Source: Candidatus Ornithomonoglobus intestinigallinarum
GTDB taxonomy: Bacteria > Bacillota > Clostridia > UBA1381
Direction of reading: 5' to 3'
Assembly (NCBI GenBank): GCA_018715365.1
Contig: DVLU01000039.1
Location: 1 to 43,937, forward strand
DNA length: 43,937 bases
The position numbers and the translations under genes were made by a program. The notes beneath the pieces were generated by a model. The model searched no databases and was not told the DNA's origin. It saw only the letters and a program-made list of their open reading frames with translations. Shown here piece by piece: positions 1-8,238 of this stretch; position 1 is the first letter of the stretch, and every line of letters starts with the position of its first letter.

Positions 1-366
1 CTTTTAAGCGGAGCGGTGAGCGGCATACTGATATTCTTTATATACGCGGGCATATTCTGGCTGATAAACCGTTTTATATTCAGGCTTCGCACGCCGTTTT
101 GGGATTTTGCACCGCGCATGTCGCTGACGCCGATACCGCTTGTGCTTGCAAGCGTAATAGGTATACTTCTCGGCACGCTTTCGTCAACGACGCTTGCGAT
201 ACTTGTGATATGCGGCATGATAGGAATGGTTGTGCTGACGTATGAAGCGCTGCGGACGGAATGGATTTCGCTTTCGCCCGGCAAGGTTATGTATTCGATG
301 CTGCTGGGCTGCTTCGTGTTTACCGCGGTGATATGTTATATATTCAGGTTATCCTTAATGGCATAA
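1..366 (+). CDS. Membrane protein, 5' end outside the window
   Basis: The reading frame is open from the first base to a TAA at 364-366, so the gene probably begins upstream. A GTG at 16 is possible but has no clear ribosome binding site. The visible part has about four hydrophobic segments: GILIFFIYAGIFWLI, a stretch around IPLVLASVIGILLG, another around LAILVICGMIGMVVL, and a C-terminal one near MLLGCFVFTAVICY. It is therefore an integral membrane protein. I do not recognise the family; Yip1-like small membrane proteins are one possibility, but nothing seen is diagnostic. It converges on ridA, with a strong hairpin between the two genes. Confidence 0.6.
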   Translation, partial: LLSGAVSGILIFFIYAGIFWLINRFIFRLRTPFWDFAPRMSLTPIPLVLASVIGILLGTLSSTTLAILVICGMIGMVVLTYEALRTEWISLSPGKVMYSMLLGCFVFTAVICYIFRLSLMA

Positions 367-372
367 AATAAT

Positions 373-413
373 GGGCTGTCGATTTTAGTGCAGATCACCA
401 AAATCGACAGCCC
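373..413. terminator. Bidirectional hairpin; short form of a terminal-inverted-repeat element
   Basis: Arms at 373-390 and 396-413 pair over 18 bp with one mismatch around a 5-nt loop. Both sides are T-rich in the outgoing direction, so it can end transcription of both the membrane protein and ridA. The arm GGGCTGTCGATTTTAG recurs as an end of the repeat at 31444-31746, so this is probably the shortest member of that family used as a terminator. Confidence 0.7.
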
Positions 414-439
414 TATCATTTTTAATGCGACAGCCCATC

Positions 440-811
440 TTATAGGCTTACTATTGTTTCAACCTCCAGCAGCACGTCCTTCGGCAGACGCGCGACCTCA
501 ACGCAGCTGCGCGCGGGGAACGGCTCGGTAAAATACTTCGCGTATATTTCGTTTATCTTTCCGAAATCGTCCATATTTTTTATAAACACGGTTGTTTTTA
601 TCGTGTTTTCTATTGACGCGCCCGCCGCTTCAATAAGGTTTTTAACGTTCGTGAGCGCCTGCTCGGCCTGTGCTTCAACGCCCTCCGGGATTTGTCCCGT
701 TGCGGGGTCGATGGGGATTTGTCCCGATGTGAATAATAAATTTCCCGTTTTTATCGCCTGGGAGTATGGGCCTATGGCCGCCGGCGCGTTTGTTGTTTTT
801 ACTTCGTTCAT
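440..811 (-). CDS. ridA: RidA family reactive imine/enamine deaminase
   Basis: 123 residues, the normal length for the RidA/YjgF/YER057c family. The N-terminal [13 protein letters not shown], the central [13 protein letters not shown] and the C-terminal [19 protein letters not shown] are family hallmarks, including the Arg that binds the carboxylate of the substrate. Family members hydrolyse 2-aminoacrylate and related enamines released by PLP enzymes, in the cytoplasm as trimers. The start has an AAAGGA ribosome binding site about 10 nt upstream. It is the last gene before the convergent membrane protein and is separated from purD by 420 nt of repeats, so it is probably transcribed alone. 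Confidence 0.95.
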   Translation of the reverse strand: MNEVKTTNAPAAIGPYSQAIKTGNLLFTSGQIPIDPATGQIPEGVEAQAEQALTNVKNLIEAAGASIENTIKTTVFIKNMDDFGKINEIYAKYFTEPFPARSCVEVARLPKDVLLEVETIVSL

Positions 812-854
812 GATATGTGAGTCCTTTCTGTATAACTGCTGTTTCTTTATTTTT

Positions 855-1026
855 CAAAGGGGGCTCCGCCCCCTTTGGAACCCTGGGGCGGCGGTTTGCG
901 GAATGTTCTTTTATCCGCGGCACATATCACCCCTTCCTCGGAAAGGATGTTACGCTGCACATACATTCCTCGAAAGGGGAAATATGCGCCGCTTCTCAGA
1001 TAAGGCGGCTGTTGTCTGTTCGGCGA
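855..1026. repeat. Modular intergenic repeat, copy 1 (modules A, B, C)
   Basis: Module A is a GC-rich hairpin: CAAAGGGGGC at 855-864 and GCCCCCTTTG at 868-877, loop TCC. Module B at 928-994 matches 4766-4832 at 66 of 67 positions. Module C at 997-1026 (ATAAGGCGGCTGTT and following bases) recurs at 4835-4850 and, inverted, at 24530-24558. The rest of this gap, 1027-1231, holds a 9-bp inverted repeat (ACGCATACC at 1050-1058, GGTATGCGT at 1104-1112) and more pieces resembling CCCTTTGGAACCCC; I see no gene in it. Confidence 0.85.
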
Positions 1027-1231
1027 GATGATTGACGAATGCAAGCGAAACGCATACCGTCTTCGTGCACAGCATAAAAAATATCGTTTATGCCGGGACG
1101 CGTGGTATGCGTGAGCGCAGCAGAGGAACTGTCTCGCAGAACAGATGACAGTTGCCTTTTACGCTGTGCGCCCCTTTGGAACCCCCGGGGCTTTCTTTTT
1201 TTGCGCCCCCTTTGGAGCCCCCGTGGGTAAC

Positions 1232-2497
1232 TTAATATTTCTTAATGCCGATGTCGTGTCTGAAATGCGCGTCCTTAAAGTGTATCTTGTCAACGGCCGT
1301 ATATGCTTTTTCTATTGCCTTATCGAGATTTTCGGCAACCGCAGTAACGCCGAGCACGCGCCCGCCGTTTGTGACAAATCTGCCGTCCTTTACGGCCGTT
1401 CCCGCATGGAACACGATAATATCGTTATCGTCCCTAACGTCGTCAAGCCCGCTTATTTCATAGCCCTTTTCATATTTCACGGGATAACCGCCGGACGCCA
1501 TAACAACGCATACGGCCGCATTATCCTCCCATTCGATATCGATTTCGTCAAGGCGCTCGTCTATAACGGCCTCCATAATATCAACAAGGTCCGTTTTCAA
1601 GCGCGGCAAAACGACCTGCGTTTCCGGATCGCCGAAACGGCAGTTGTATTCTATAACCTTCACGCCGCTGTCCGTCATCATCAGCCCGAAATAAAGCACG
1701 CCCTTAAACGGCCGTCCCTCGGCCGCCATCGCCTTTATCGTAGGCATAAATATATTTTCCATGCACTCGTCGGCCTTTGCCTTATCGTAAAGCCTACTCG
1801 GCGAGAACGTACCCATGCCGCCGGTGTTAAGGCCTTCGTCGTTATCATACGCGCGCTTATGGTCCTGAGCCGAAACCATCGGCTTGACCGTTTTGCCGTC
1901 CGTAAACGCAAGCACCGAAACCTCCGGCCCTGTGAGATAATCCTCTATAACGACCCTGCTGCCGCTCTTGCCGAATTTGCCGTTATCTATCATTTCATGC
2001 ACGGCGTCCTCGGCCTCCGCGAGATTTTGAGCAATTATAACGCCCTTGCCCAAAGCCAGCCCGTCTGCCTTTATAACTGCGGGGAACGTGCCCTTTTTAA
2101 GGTATTCTATGGCCGGCGCGCTTTCTGTAAACACCTCGTAATTCGCCGTCGGGATATTATACTTTTTCATAAGCTCTTTTGAAAAAGCCTTGCTTCCCTC
2201 TATTATCGCGGCGTTTGCCTTCGGGCCGAACGCGCGTATGCCCGCCGCCTCAAGAGCGTCTGCCATGCCGTCCACAAGCGGGTCATCCGGGGCCACAACG
2301 GCAAGGTCAATGCTGTTTTCCTTCGCAAACGCCGTCATTTTTTCCTTGTCCATTACGTTTATATCAACACATTCGGCAAGCTCCGAAATACCGCCGTTGC
2401 CCGGCGCGCAGTAAATTTTGTCAACCTTGGGCGACTGCGCTATTTTCCAGACTATCGTATGCTCGCGTCCGCCCGAGCCTATAACCAAAACCTTCAT
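1232..2497 (-). CDS. purD: Phosphoribosylamine-glycine ligase (GAR synthetase)
   Basis: 421 residues, full length. It joins glycine to 5-phosphoribosylamine with ATP, an early step of purine synthesis. The N-terminal MKVLVIGSGGREH is the PurD signature. The ATP-grasp core follows, with KADGLALGKGV, VVIEDYLTGPEVSVLAFTDG, GMGTFSPS and EYNCRFGDPE. The gene starts 24 nt after the AICAR formyltransferase stop on the same strand, so the two are almost certainly co-transcribed. Nothing looks truncated. Confidence 0.97.
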   Translation of the reverse strand: MKVLVIGSGGREHTIVWKIAQSPKVDKIYCAPGNGGISELAECVDINVMDKEKMTAFAKENSIDLAVVAPDDPLVDGMADALEAAGIRAFGPKANAAIIEGSKAFSKELMKKYNIPTANYEVFTESAPAIEYLKKGTFPAVIKADGLALGKGVIIAQNLAEAEDAVHEMIDNGKFGKSGSRVVIEDYLTGPEVSVLAFTDGKTVKPMVSAQDHKRAYDNDEGLNTGGMGTFSPSRLYDKAKADECMENIFMPTIKAMAAEGRPFKGVLYFGLMMTDSGVKVIEYNCRFGDPETQVVLPRLKTDLVDIMEAVIDERLDEIDIEWEDNAAVCVVMASGGYPVKYEKGYEISGLDDVRDDNDIIVFHAGTAVKDGRFVTNGGRVLGVTAVAENLDKAIEKAYTAVDKIHFKDAHFRHDIGIKKY

Positions 2498-2521
2498 AAA
2501 TGATATATTCCTTTCCGCTTA

Positions 2522-3694
2522 TCAATGGTGGAACAGGCGGATGCCCGTGAACGCCATTGCCATGTTGTATTTGTTGCACGTTTCTATAACGTTGTCGTCA
2601 CGTATTGAGCCGCCGGGCTGCGCTATAACGGTAACTCCCGACTTGTGCGCTCTTTCTATGTTATCGCCGAACGGGAAGAACGCATCCGAACCGAGCGCAA
2701 CGCCCGTGTTCTTTTCAAGCCACGCCTGCTCCTCCTCTTTTGTGAATACCGGCGGCTTAACCTTAAATATCTTTTCCCACGCGCCGTCCTTTAAAACGTC
2801 CATGTGCTCGTCGGAAATATAAACGTCTATCGCGTTGTCGCGGTCGGCACGCTTTATGCCGTCAACAAACTGAAGCGACAGCACCTGCGGCGACTGTCTG
2901 AGCCACCATATATCGGCCTTGTTGCCCGCAAGGCGCGTGCAGTGTATTCTCGACTGCTGTCCGGCTCCTATGCCTATCGCCTGCCCGTCCTTAACGTAGC
3001 AGACGCTGTTTGACTGCGTGTATTTAAGCGTGATGAGGGCGATTTTAAGATCGCGCTTTTCGTCGTCCGTGAGATTTTTGTTTTCCGTTACAACGTTTGA
3101 TAAAAGCTCGTCGTTTATGTCAAGCTCGTTTCTGCCCTGCTCGAACGTAACGCCGAATACCTGCTTGCGCTCGATTTCGGCAGGCTTGTAATTTTCGTCT
3201 ATTTTTATTATATTGTAGTTGCCCTTTTTCTTTGACTTTAATATTTCAAGCGCTTCATCGCTGTAGCCGGGGGCAATCACCCCGTCGGAAACCTCTTTTT
3301 TGATAAGCAGCGCCGTTGCCTTGTCGCACTCATCGGAAAGAGCGATAAAATCGCCGAACGACGACATCCTGTCCGCACCTCTTGCCCTTGCGTAGGCGTT
3401 TGCAAGCGGCGTAAGATCAACGTCGTCCACGAAATATATTTTTTTGAGCGTGTCGGAAAGCGGAAGCCCCACCGCCGCGCCGGCCGGCGAAACGTGCTTG
3501 AACGACGTCGCCGCCGGAAGCCCCGTTGCTGCTTTCAGTTCCTTAACGAGCTGCCAGCCGTTTAAAGCGTCAAGCAGGTTTATGTACCCCGGCTTTCCCG
3601 AAAGCACCTCAAACGGCAGCTCGCCGTTTTCCATAAAAACTCTTGACGGCTTCTGATTCGGATTGCAGCCGTATTTTAATTGAAGTTCGTTCAT
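2522..3694 (-). CDS. purH: Stand-alone AICAR formyltransferase (C-terminal half of PurH)
   Basis: 390 residues, against about 510-530 for the usual bifunctional PurH. The N-terminal MGS-like IMP cyclohydrolase domain is absent; the protein opens directly with ELQLKYGCNPNQKPSRVF, the start of the transformylase half. The catalytic Lys-His pair is in SFKHVSPAGAA. Other hallmarks are RARGADRMSSFGDF, SNSVCYVKDGQAIGIGAGQQ and the C-terminal GGSIRDD. It formylates AICAR with 10-formyltetrahydrofolate to FAICAR. Ring closure must come from another protein; the PurO-like product at 4854-5567 fits. A TATAAT-like -10 lies at 3763-3768, but I see no good -35. Confidence 0.93.
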   Translation of the reverse strand: MNELQLKYGCNPNQKPSRVFMENGELPFEVLSGKPGYINLLDALNGWQLVKELKAATGLPAATSFKHVSPAGAAVGLPLSDTLKKIYFVDDVDLTPLANAYARARGADRMSSFGDFIALSDECDKATALLIKKEVSDGVIAPGYSDEALEILKSKKKGNYNIIKIDENYKPAEIERKQVFGVTFEQGRNELDINDELLSNVVTENKNLTDDEKRDLKIALITLKYTQSNSVCYVKDGQAIGIGAGQQSRIHCTRLAGNKADIWWLRQSPQVLSLQFVDGIKRADRDNAIDVYISDEHMDVLKDGAWEKIFKVKPPVFTKEEEQAWLEKNTGVALGSDAFFPFGDNIERAHKSGVTVIAQPGGSIRDDNVIETCNKYNMAMAFTGIRLFHH

Positions 3695-3806
3695 TTTTGT
3701 ATATGTTCCTTTCTTTATTTTATTTCTGCTTAATAACTGTTATTATGTATTTTACTCAGCGGATTATATATTGCTTTCCTGCTCGAAAGTTCTCTCGCCA
3801 ACTTGT

Positions 3807-3993
3807 TCCAAAGGGCGTTATCGCGAACGCCCTCTGGACTCCCACGCGCAAACTTTTTGGAAAAAGTTTGATCAAAAACCTTACAGCTCATACACCCGCC
3901 ATACCGTTCGCGTTCTTCGCAGGCTTAAGGTTATCTCAAACCGACGCGAACGGGCGGCGGAACTCGCTATAGGTAAGCTTTGCTCCGCAAAGC
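3807..3993. repeat. Intergenic hairpin cluster between AICAR formyltransferase and the lipoprotein
   Basis: This 366-nt gap contains no gene that I can support. It contains four inverted repeats: GGGCGTT at 3813-3819 with AACGCCC at 3826-3832; CAAACTTTTT/AAAAAGTTTG at 3849-3870; CCGTTCGCGT at 3904-3913 with its complement at 3944-3953; and GCTTTGC at 3977-3983 with GCAAAGC at 3987-3993. The first resembles module A of the repeats at 855 and 4703. The cluster lies in the 5' region of the purH-purD transcript, but I see no known purine riboswitch. Confidence 0.6.
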
Positions 3994-4060
3994 AATTTTA
4001 ATATATTTCGCACGCCATAACACTTCTCACTGCCGCATTGAAATAAAATTCGCAGTTTTG

Positions 4061-4600
4061 TCAGTCGCCCGTAAAGTAATCTCTGGCTTCTTCCATAAGA
4101 TCCATCTCCAGCTCGCCCGCTTCCATAGCGTAATAATCCGCCATCGAGAGCGAAGCAGTATTATCAGGAAGCCGTCTTTGCAGATCCTCAGGCACAAAGC
4201 TGCCGGCGTTCCGGATAAATTCATCGCCGTCCACGAAGTTATAGTCTATTTGGCTTGAAGTTTCCATTTCGACGATCATATTTCCTCCGTCGACCTTTTC
4301 AACGGAGTTGTTTTCATAATTAAAGCTGCCGTAGGCTGCTATAACATACAGCTTGCCGCCGCTTGTTCCGAGTATCTCGGCTTTTGCAAAGCCGTTTTCG
4401 CCGTGCATATTGGGCAGCTGTGATATGAGTATCGTTTCCGCCGCAACGTCCTCCTCGTCGTTCGATTTTTCAACGATGCCGACAGTGTCATAGCCCTTTA
4501 TTTTTTCGTATTCGAACAGCCTGCACGCCGTTACGGAAGCCGCCATTGCCGGCACGAGCGCGCACAGCACGGCGGCTCTTAAAATATTTTTCTTTAACAT
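4061..4600 (-). CDS. Small predicted lipoprotein of unknown function
   Basis: 179 residues. The N-terminus has basic residues (MLKKNILR), a hydrophobic core and a lipobox-like VTAC with Cys26, so it is probably exported and lipid-anchored. The mature part is acidic and has no motif that I recognise; it ends in MEAGELEMDLMEEARDYFTG. A GGAGGATATG ribosome binding site precedes the start. It lies between two repeat-filled gaps, downstream of the PurO-like gene on the same strand but 253 nt away, so co-transcription is uncertain. Confidence 0.75.
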   Translation of the reverse strand: MLKKNILRAAVLCALVPAMAASVTACRLFEYEKIKGYDTVGIVEKSNDEEDVAAETILISQLPNMHGENGFAKAEILGTSGGKLYVIAAYGSFNYENNSVEKVDGGNMIVEMETSSQIDYNFVDGDEFIRNAGSFVPEDLQRRLPDNTASLSMADYYAMEAGELEMDLMEEARDYFTGD

Positions 4601-4702
4601 CTGGCATATCCTCCGGTAATAAATAATCGTTTTTTGTTAAGGTTCGCCCGCCGTCCGTTCGCGGCTTACGCCGCTCACTGAAAATTGGGTTTTTATTTTT
4701 AC

Positions 4703-4850
4703 GTGTGGGCTCTGCCCCCACACCCCCGCCGGACAGCTGCCGGAAGGTTTTCTTACGGCGCATACCACCCCTTCCTCGGAAAGGATGTTACGCTGCACAT
4801 ACATTCCTCGGAAGGGGAAATATGCGCCGCTTACGGATAAGGCGGCTGTT
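4703..4850. repeat. Modular intergenic repeat, copy 2 (modules A, B, C)
   Basis: Module A hairpin at 4703-4721 (GTGTGGGC TCT GCCCCCAC, one mismatch). Module B at 4766-4832 differs from 928-994 at one position. Here B sits in a long interrupted hairpin: GGCGCATA at 4757-4764 pairs with TATGCGCC at 4821-4828, and CCCCTTCC at 4768-4775 with GGAAGGGG at 4810-4817. Module C follows at 4835-4850. The copy abuts the stop codon of the PurO-like gene. Confidence 0.85.
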
Positions 4851-4853
4851 TCC

Positions 4854-5567
4854 TTACGCGTTTTTATTTATTATCCTGCTCTTTGTTTCTCCCGTTTCTA
4901 TATCTATAAACCGCACAAAAAGCGAAACCTTGTTATCCTCGTTTAACGCGTCCCAAAGGCCGTCCGCAAATTCGTCCATATCGTTCGGGATACCCACAAG
5001 CTTCGGTTCGCCTTCAAACGACGGCAGCGGGCTGCCGTCGCCCATATACGTGTGTATAAAATGCCCCTCGCCGTTTATCGGGTTCTTGTAGCTGAACGTA
5101 AAACGCCGGCACGACGCGGGATTGCCGTCTGCGCTCTTTAATATCGACATCGCATAGCTGTACGCCCCGTCGCCGACCTTCATAATGCCGGAAATCCTCG
5201 GCGTGTAGTTCGGCGCATCGTCCTCAAATTCGCGCGTTCTCAAGCTCTGCTCAAACGTGAGCTGCTGATTCATAAGCTCGTATATCGTGTCTGTCTGATC
5301 GCCGTTTGTAACGATCGTTTTATTCCCCAAAACTCTTACGGGCGCATAAATTATAAGATGCGGGTCCGTCAGCTTTGACGGGTCAAACGCCTGTGTGCGT
5401 ATCCCGTCGCCGTCCTCAACAAAAACGCGGTTGCGGCTGTTTTCGCTCCTGCCCATTATAAAATACGCCGTAACGGCATATCTGCCGTCCTCCGACTTGC
5501 CTATGATTATCCCGCGTCCCGGATACGCGTTATTTTTAAGCTCGCTGTAAATATCTTTTTTTTGCAT
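4854..5567 (-). CDS. purO: PurO-type IMP cyclohydrolase
   Basis: 237 residues. The sequence matches the IMP_cyclohyd family (archaeal PurO and its Clostridia relatives) as I remember it: YPGRGIIIGKSEDGRYAV, YFIMGRSENSRNR, a DPSKLTDPHLIIYAPVR region, TNGDQTDTI, APNYTPRISGI and EGHFIHTYMGDGSPLPSFEG. The enzyme closes FAICAR to IMP, the last step of purine synthesis. That complements the stand-alone transformylase 1.2 kb downstream, which lacks the cyclohydrolase domain. The start has a strong GGAGGAG site. It lies 17 nt after the oleate-hydratase-like gene, so they share a transcript. Confidence 0.85.
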   Translation of the reverse strand: MQKKDIYSELKNNAYPGRGIIIGKSEDGRYAVTAYFIMGRSENSRNRVFVEDGDGIRTQAFDPSKLTDPHLIIYAPVRVLGNKTIVTNGDQTDTIYELMNQQLTFEQSLRTREFEDDAPNYTPRISGIMKVGDGAYSYAMSILKSADGNPASCRRFTFSYKNPINGEGHFIHTYMGDGSPLPSFEGEPKLVGIPNDMDEFADGLWDALNEDNKVSLFVRFIDIETGETKSRIINKNA

Positions 5568-5584
5568 GGCTGCTCCTCCTCGTA

Positions 5585-7198
5585 TTATACTCGTTTTCCT
5601 ATTCTAAATCCCGCAAACACGGGCTTTTTTTGCTTTCCGCGGTCTGCCGTTTTCCCGAACATTCCGTACACCGCCTCCTTTGCCGATGCGGCGTAATATT
5701 CCATGTCGCCCTTGGCTTTTCCGCACTGCGCAAATTCACCTATACACGCAAGATTGCCCGCCGCGTGCATCGGCGAAAGCGCCTTTTGATTCCCCGCCGA
5801 TACGGCAGCGCCGCCGTACGGGAGCAGCACGGGGATAACGTTCACAACGCCTTCCCTTATTTCGTCCCATTCGTCCTCAAGCCCGAGCAGACAAACAAGC
5901 TCATAGAGCACCTCGGCGCCGCTTGCGTGCATTGCGGCTTTTTTAACGCAGCTGCCCTCCGTGCCGCAGTTTAAAATACGTCCCGTCAGGATATACGTGC
6001 CGTCCTTCTGCGCCGAAAAATATTTGTCCATCGGCACCGAAACAGACATGCGCCATTTTGAATCGGTAAGCGTCAGCAGCGTACCGGGCGAATTCATTGT
6101 CACGTCAAACAGGCGCGACGTAAGCAGATCGTTTTTAAACGTCGCCGTAAATAATATAACGGGCTCCTCCGAAAGCTCATCCGGCCTGCCTATGCCGCCG
6201 CGCTTTTCATAGAGCTTCCGCCAAAGCGGAAAACGTTCGCCGCCGTATGCCGGCGCGGGCGCGTCAAAGCTCCCCTCCGTCATTGCTTCGTAAACCGTAC
6301 ACGGCGTCATGATGCACATATCTCCGCCGTTTAAGAAAAACGTTTTGCGTGTTTCGCGGTCAACTATATGGAACGACGTCACATTTTCGTTCTCTTCGTC
6401 GAAATCGATATCCGTTACTTCTATATCCTCGCAGAATTCCACTCCGCAGCCTTTAAGATACTCGTAAAGCGGAAGGTATATGCACTCATACCTGTTAAAG
6501 CTCGTATCATAAACGCCCTCGCACGTTTCAACATTATCGGCTGCAAAAAGCATTTCCCCGAGCTGCTTTGCAAATTCGGCAGCCGAGCTGTCTCGCTCAA
6601 GCAAAAACAGCGACTGCCACATAGCGTAAAAATCACTGTCGAAAAAGTCCGCGCCGAATATATCGCCGAGCGTGACCGACGGATCGGGCAGCGTTCTCAA
6701 AAGCTGCGCAAGCTGCTTTTTATCGTTTCTCGATACGTCGCCGCCCTCTATGCCGAAAAGCCTGCCGGCGGACGATAAGGGATACGCGTTATTGTAGTTT
6801 TCGATTTCCGTCTTTACGGAAATATCTTCAAGCTCATGCGACGGGACGTCCTTAAGCACGTCAAAAAGGCATTGTGAGTTTTCCGACGCAATAAACGCCA
6901 TATCGGTGCACACAAAGCCGCTTTCATCCGAGCCGCAGCCGTCAACGGCGTATTTGCCGTATATGTGTATGCTGTCGCCGCGGAAGCCGAAATCCTTTAT
7001 AAGATACGCCGCGCCGAAGAGCGCCGAAAGGGAATTGCCCAAAAAATAAATATTCCTTCCCTTGGGCAGACGCTTTAATTCCTCTGCGGCTTTTCTTTTG
7101 TTCCTGCGGTTTACGGCAACGGCCGTCGCCGCCGCGCCGGCGCCTATTGCCGCAGCGACCGCAAACAGCTTTGCAACGTCTTTTTTCTTCAATTTCAT
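5585..7198 (-). CDS. Divergent oleate-hydratase-family (MCRA) flavoprotein
   Basis: 537 residues. After a basic N-terminus there is an Ala-rich hydrophobic segment (about residues 10-30), which may be a membrane anchor. The rest follows the oleate hydratase plan: IYFLGNSLSALFGAAYLIKD as the FAD-binding start, GFVCTDMAF in the place of the family GG-rich loop, a central YECIYLPLYEYLKGCGVEF, and the C-terminal NLACIGEFAQ and YYAASAKEAVYGMFG. Family members add water to cis-9 double bonds of fatty acids using FAD structurally. The glycine-rich FAD loop is degenerate, so activity is uncertain. It heads a two-gene unit with purO behind a clear promoter. Confidence 0.75.
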   Translation of the reverse strand: MKLKKKDVAKLFAVAAAIGAGAAATAVAVNRRNKRKAAEELKRLPKGRNIYFLGNSLSALFGAAYLIKDFGFRGDSIHIYGKYAVDGCGSDESGFVCTDMAFIASENSQCLFDVLKDVPSHELEDISVKTEIENYNNAYPLSSAGRLFGIEGGDVSRNDKKQLAQLLRTLPDPSVTLGDIFGADFFDSDFYAMWQSLFLLERDSSAAEFAKQLGEMLFAADNVETCEGVYDTSFNRYECIYLPLYEYLKGCGVEFCEDIEVTDIDFDEENENVTSFHIVDRETRKTFFLNGGDMCIMTPCTVYEAMTEGSFDAPAPAYGGERFPLWRKLYEKRGGIGRPDELSEEPVILFTATFKNDLLTSRLFDVTMNSPGTLLTLTDSKWRMSVSVPMDKYFSAQKDGTYILTGRILNCGTEGSCVKKAAMHASGAEVLYELVCLLGLEDEWDEIREGVVNVIPVLLPYGGAAVSAGNQKALSPMHAAGNLACIGEFAQCGKAKGDMEYYAASAKEAVYGMFGKTADRGKQKKPVFAGFRIGKRV

Positions 7199-7241
7199 CA
7201 GCCCTTTCCGATAATTTTTTTCCGATATTATTTATAGTCTG

Positions 7242-7270
7242 ATTATACCAGTATTCGTGCGCTTTGTCAA
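7242..7270 (-). promoter_or_regulatory. Sigma-A promoter for the oleate-hydratase-like/purO unit
   Basis: Read on the minus strand: -35 TTGACA (7265-7270), a 17-nt spacer and a perfect -10 TATAAT (7242-7247). The start codon is at 7198 with AAAGGG just upstream. Confidence 0.8.
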
Positions 7271-7335
7271 CGTAAAATACAGTAAATACTTTATGAAAAA
7301 GCAAAATGTGCCGTTAAATATGCGCCGTGCCCTTC

Positions 7336-7389
7336 ACACAAAAACGACCCCGCCGCGCAATCCTTATCGCACGGCGGGGTTTTGTGTAC
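7336..7389. terminator. Bidirectional terminator after the rnf operon
   Basis: ACCCCGCCG at 7347-7355 pairs with CGGCGGGGT at 7372-7380. T-rich tails follow in both directions (CGTTTTTGTG on the minus strand, TTTGTGT on the plus strand). It ends the rnf transcript and insulates the next promoter. Confidence 0.85.
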
Positions 7390-7422
7390 GGCGTCGTCGC
7401 CCGGCAATAAACAATTATACCC

Positions 7423-8223
7423 TCACGCTTTCTTTTCTCTTAAATGTATGGCGTGCCGCGGGCACTTCCTTGCGCACAGGCCGCAGTTCCTGCACTTGTC
7501 GTAATCTATAACCGCGTAATTGTCCTTAACGTGTATGGCGTCGAACGGGCAGTTCTTTTCGCATATGCCGCAGCCTATGCAGCCGGCCTTGCAGTATTGG
7601 TTTACGGAGCGTCCCGTTTCGGGATTCTGGCAAACCACCCACTGGTTGAATTTCTTCGGCACAAAATGGATTATATTCTTAGGGCATATCTTAAGGCACC
7701 TGCCGCACGCCGTGCATTTATCCTCGTCAACGACGGCAACTCCGTTTTTGATAGATATTGCGCCGAATTTGCACACGCGCGTACAGCTTCCCAGGCCGAG
7801 ACATCCGCTCGGACATTCCTTTGCGCCGCCGCCCAACCGCACCTCCGCGGTACATTCGTGAACGCCCTCGTATTCGTACTTGTAAACGGCGCTGTTGCAG
7901 TCTCCGCCGCAGGCGACCCTTGCGACCATTTCAACAACCTCGCCGGCCTCCACTCCCATAATATCGGCTATTTTCTGCGCTACCGGCGCTTTGCCGACGC
8001 TGCAGCAATTTACCGGCGCGCCGTCCTTTACAACGGCCTCGGCATATGCGGAGCAGCCCGCAAAGCCGCACGCGCCGCAGTTCGCGCCGGGAAGCGCTTC
8101 CGTTATCTTTTCAACACGTTCGTCCGTATCCACCTCGAACACAAACGACGCCGCCGCAAGGAGCAGCCCGAAAAGCAGTCCCGTTCCGCCCACAACCGAA
8201 ACGGCCAAAATTATCCCTGTCAT
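7423..8223 (-). CDS. rnfB: Rnf complex subunit RnfB (iron-sulfur subunit)
   Basis: 266 residues. An N-terminal membrane helix (IILAVSVVGGTGLLFGLLLA) is followed by the RnfB four-Cys domain (NCGACGFAGCSAYAEAV). Ferredoxin-like 4Fe-4S motifs come next: CTACGRCLKICP, CIGCGICEKNCP and CRNCGLCARKCP, preceded by a CPSGCLGLGSCTRVC segment. RnfB takes electrons from reduced ferredoxin and passes them into the membrane complex that reduces NAD+ while pumping Na+ or H+. It is the last gene of the rnf operon, 15 nt after rnfA, with an AAGGAGGG ribosome binding site. Confidence 0.97.
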   Translation of the reverse strand: MTGIILAVSVVGGTGLLFGLLLAAASFVFEVDTDERVEKITEALPGANCGACGFAGCSAYAEAVVKDGAPVNCCSVGKAPVAQKIADIMGVEAGEVVEMVARVACGGDCNSAVYKYEYEGVHECTAEVRLGGGAKECPSGCLGLGSCTRVCKFGAISIKNGVAVVDEDKCTACGRCLKICPKNIIHFVPKKFNQWVVCQNPETGRSVNQYCKAGCIGCGICEKNCPFDAIHVKDNYAVIDYDKCRNCGLCARKCPRHAIHLREKKA

Positions 8224-8238
8224 ATCAAGCAGCCCTCC

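Noticed and set aside
829..857. TTGAAA-17-TATACA promoter for ridA
   Set aside because: The start point would fall within the ribosome binding site, leaving almost no leader; I do not trust it.
1145..2182. 345-residue plus-strand ORF opposite purD
   Set aside because: It is the antisense shadow of a clear purD gene, with no family features and no ribosome binding site.
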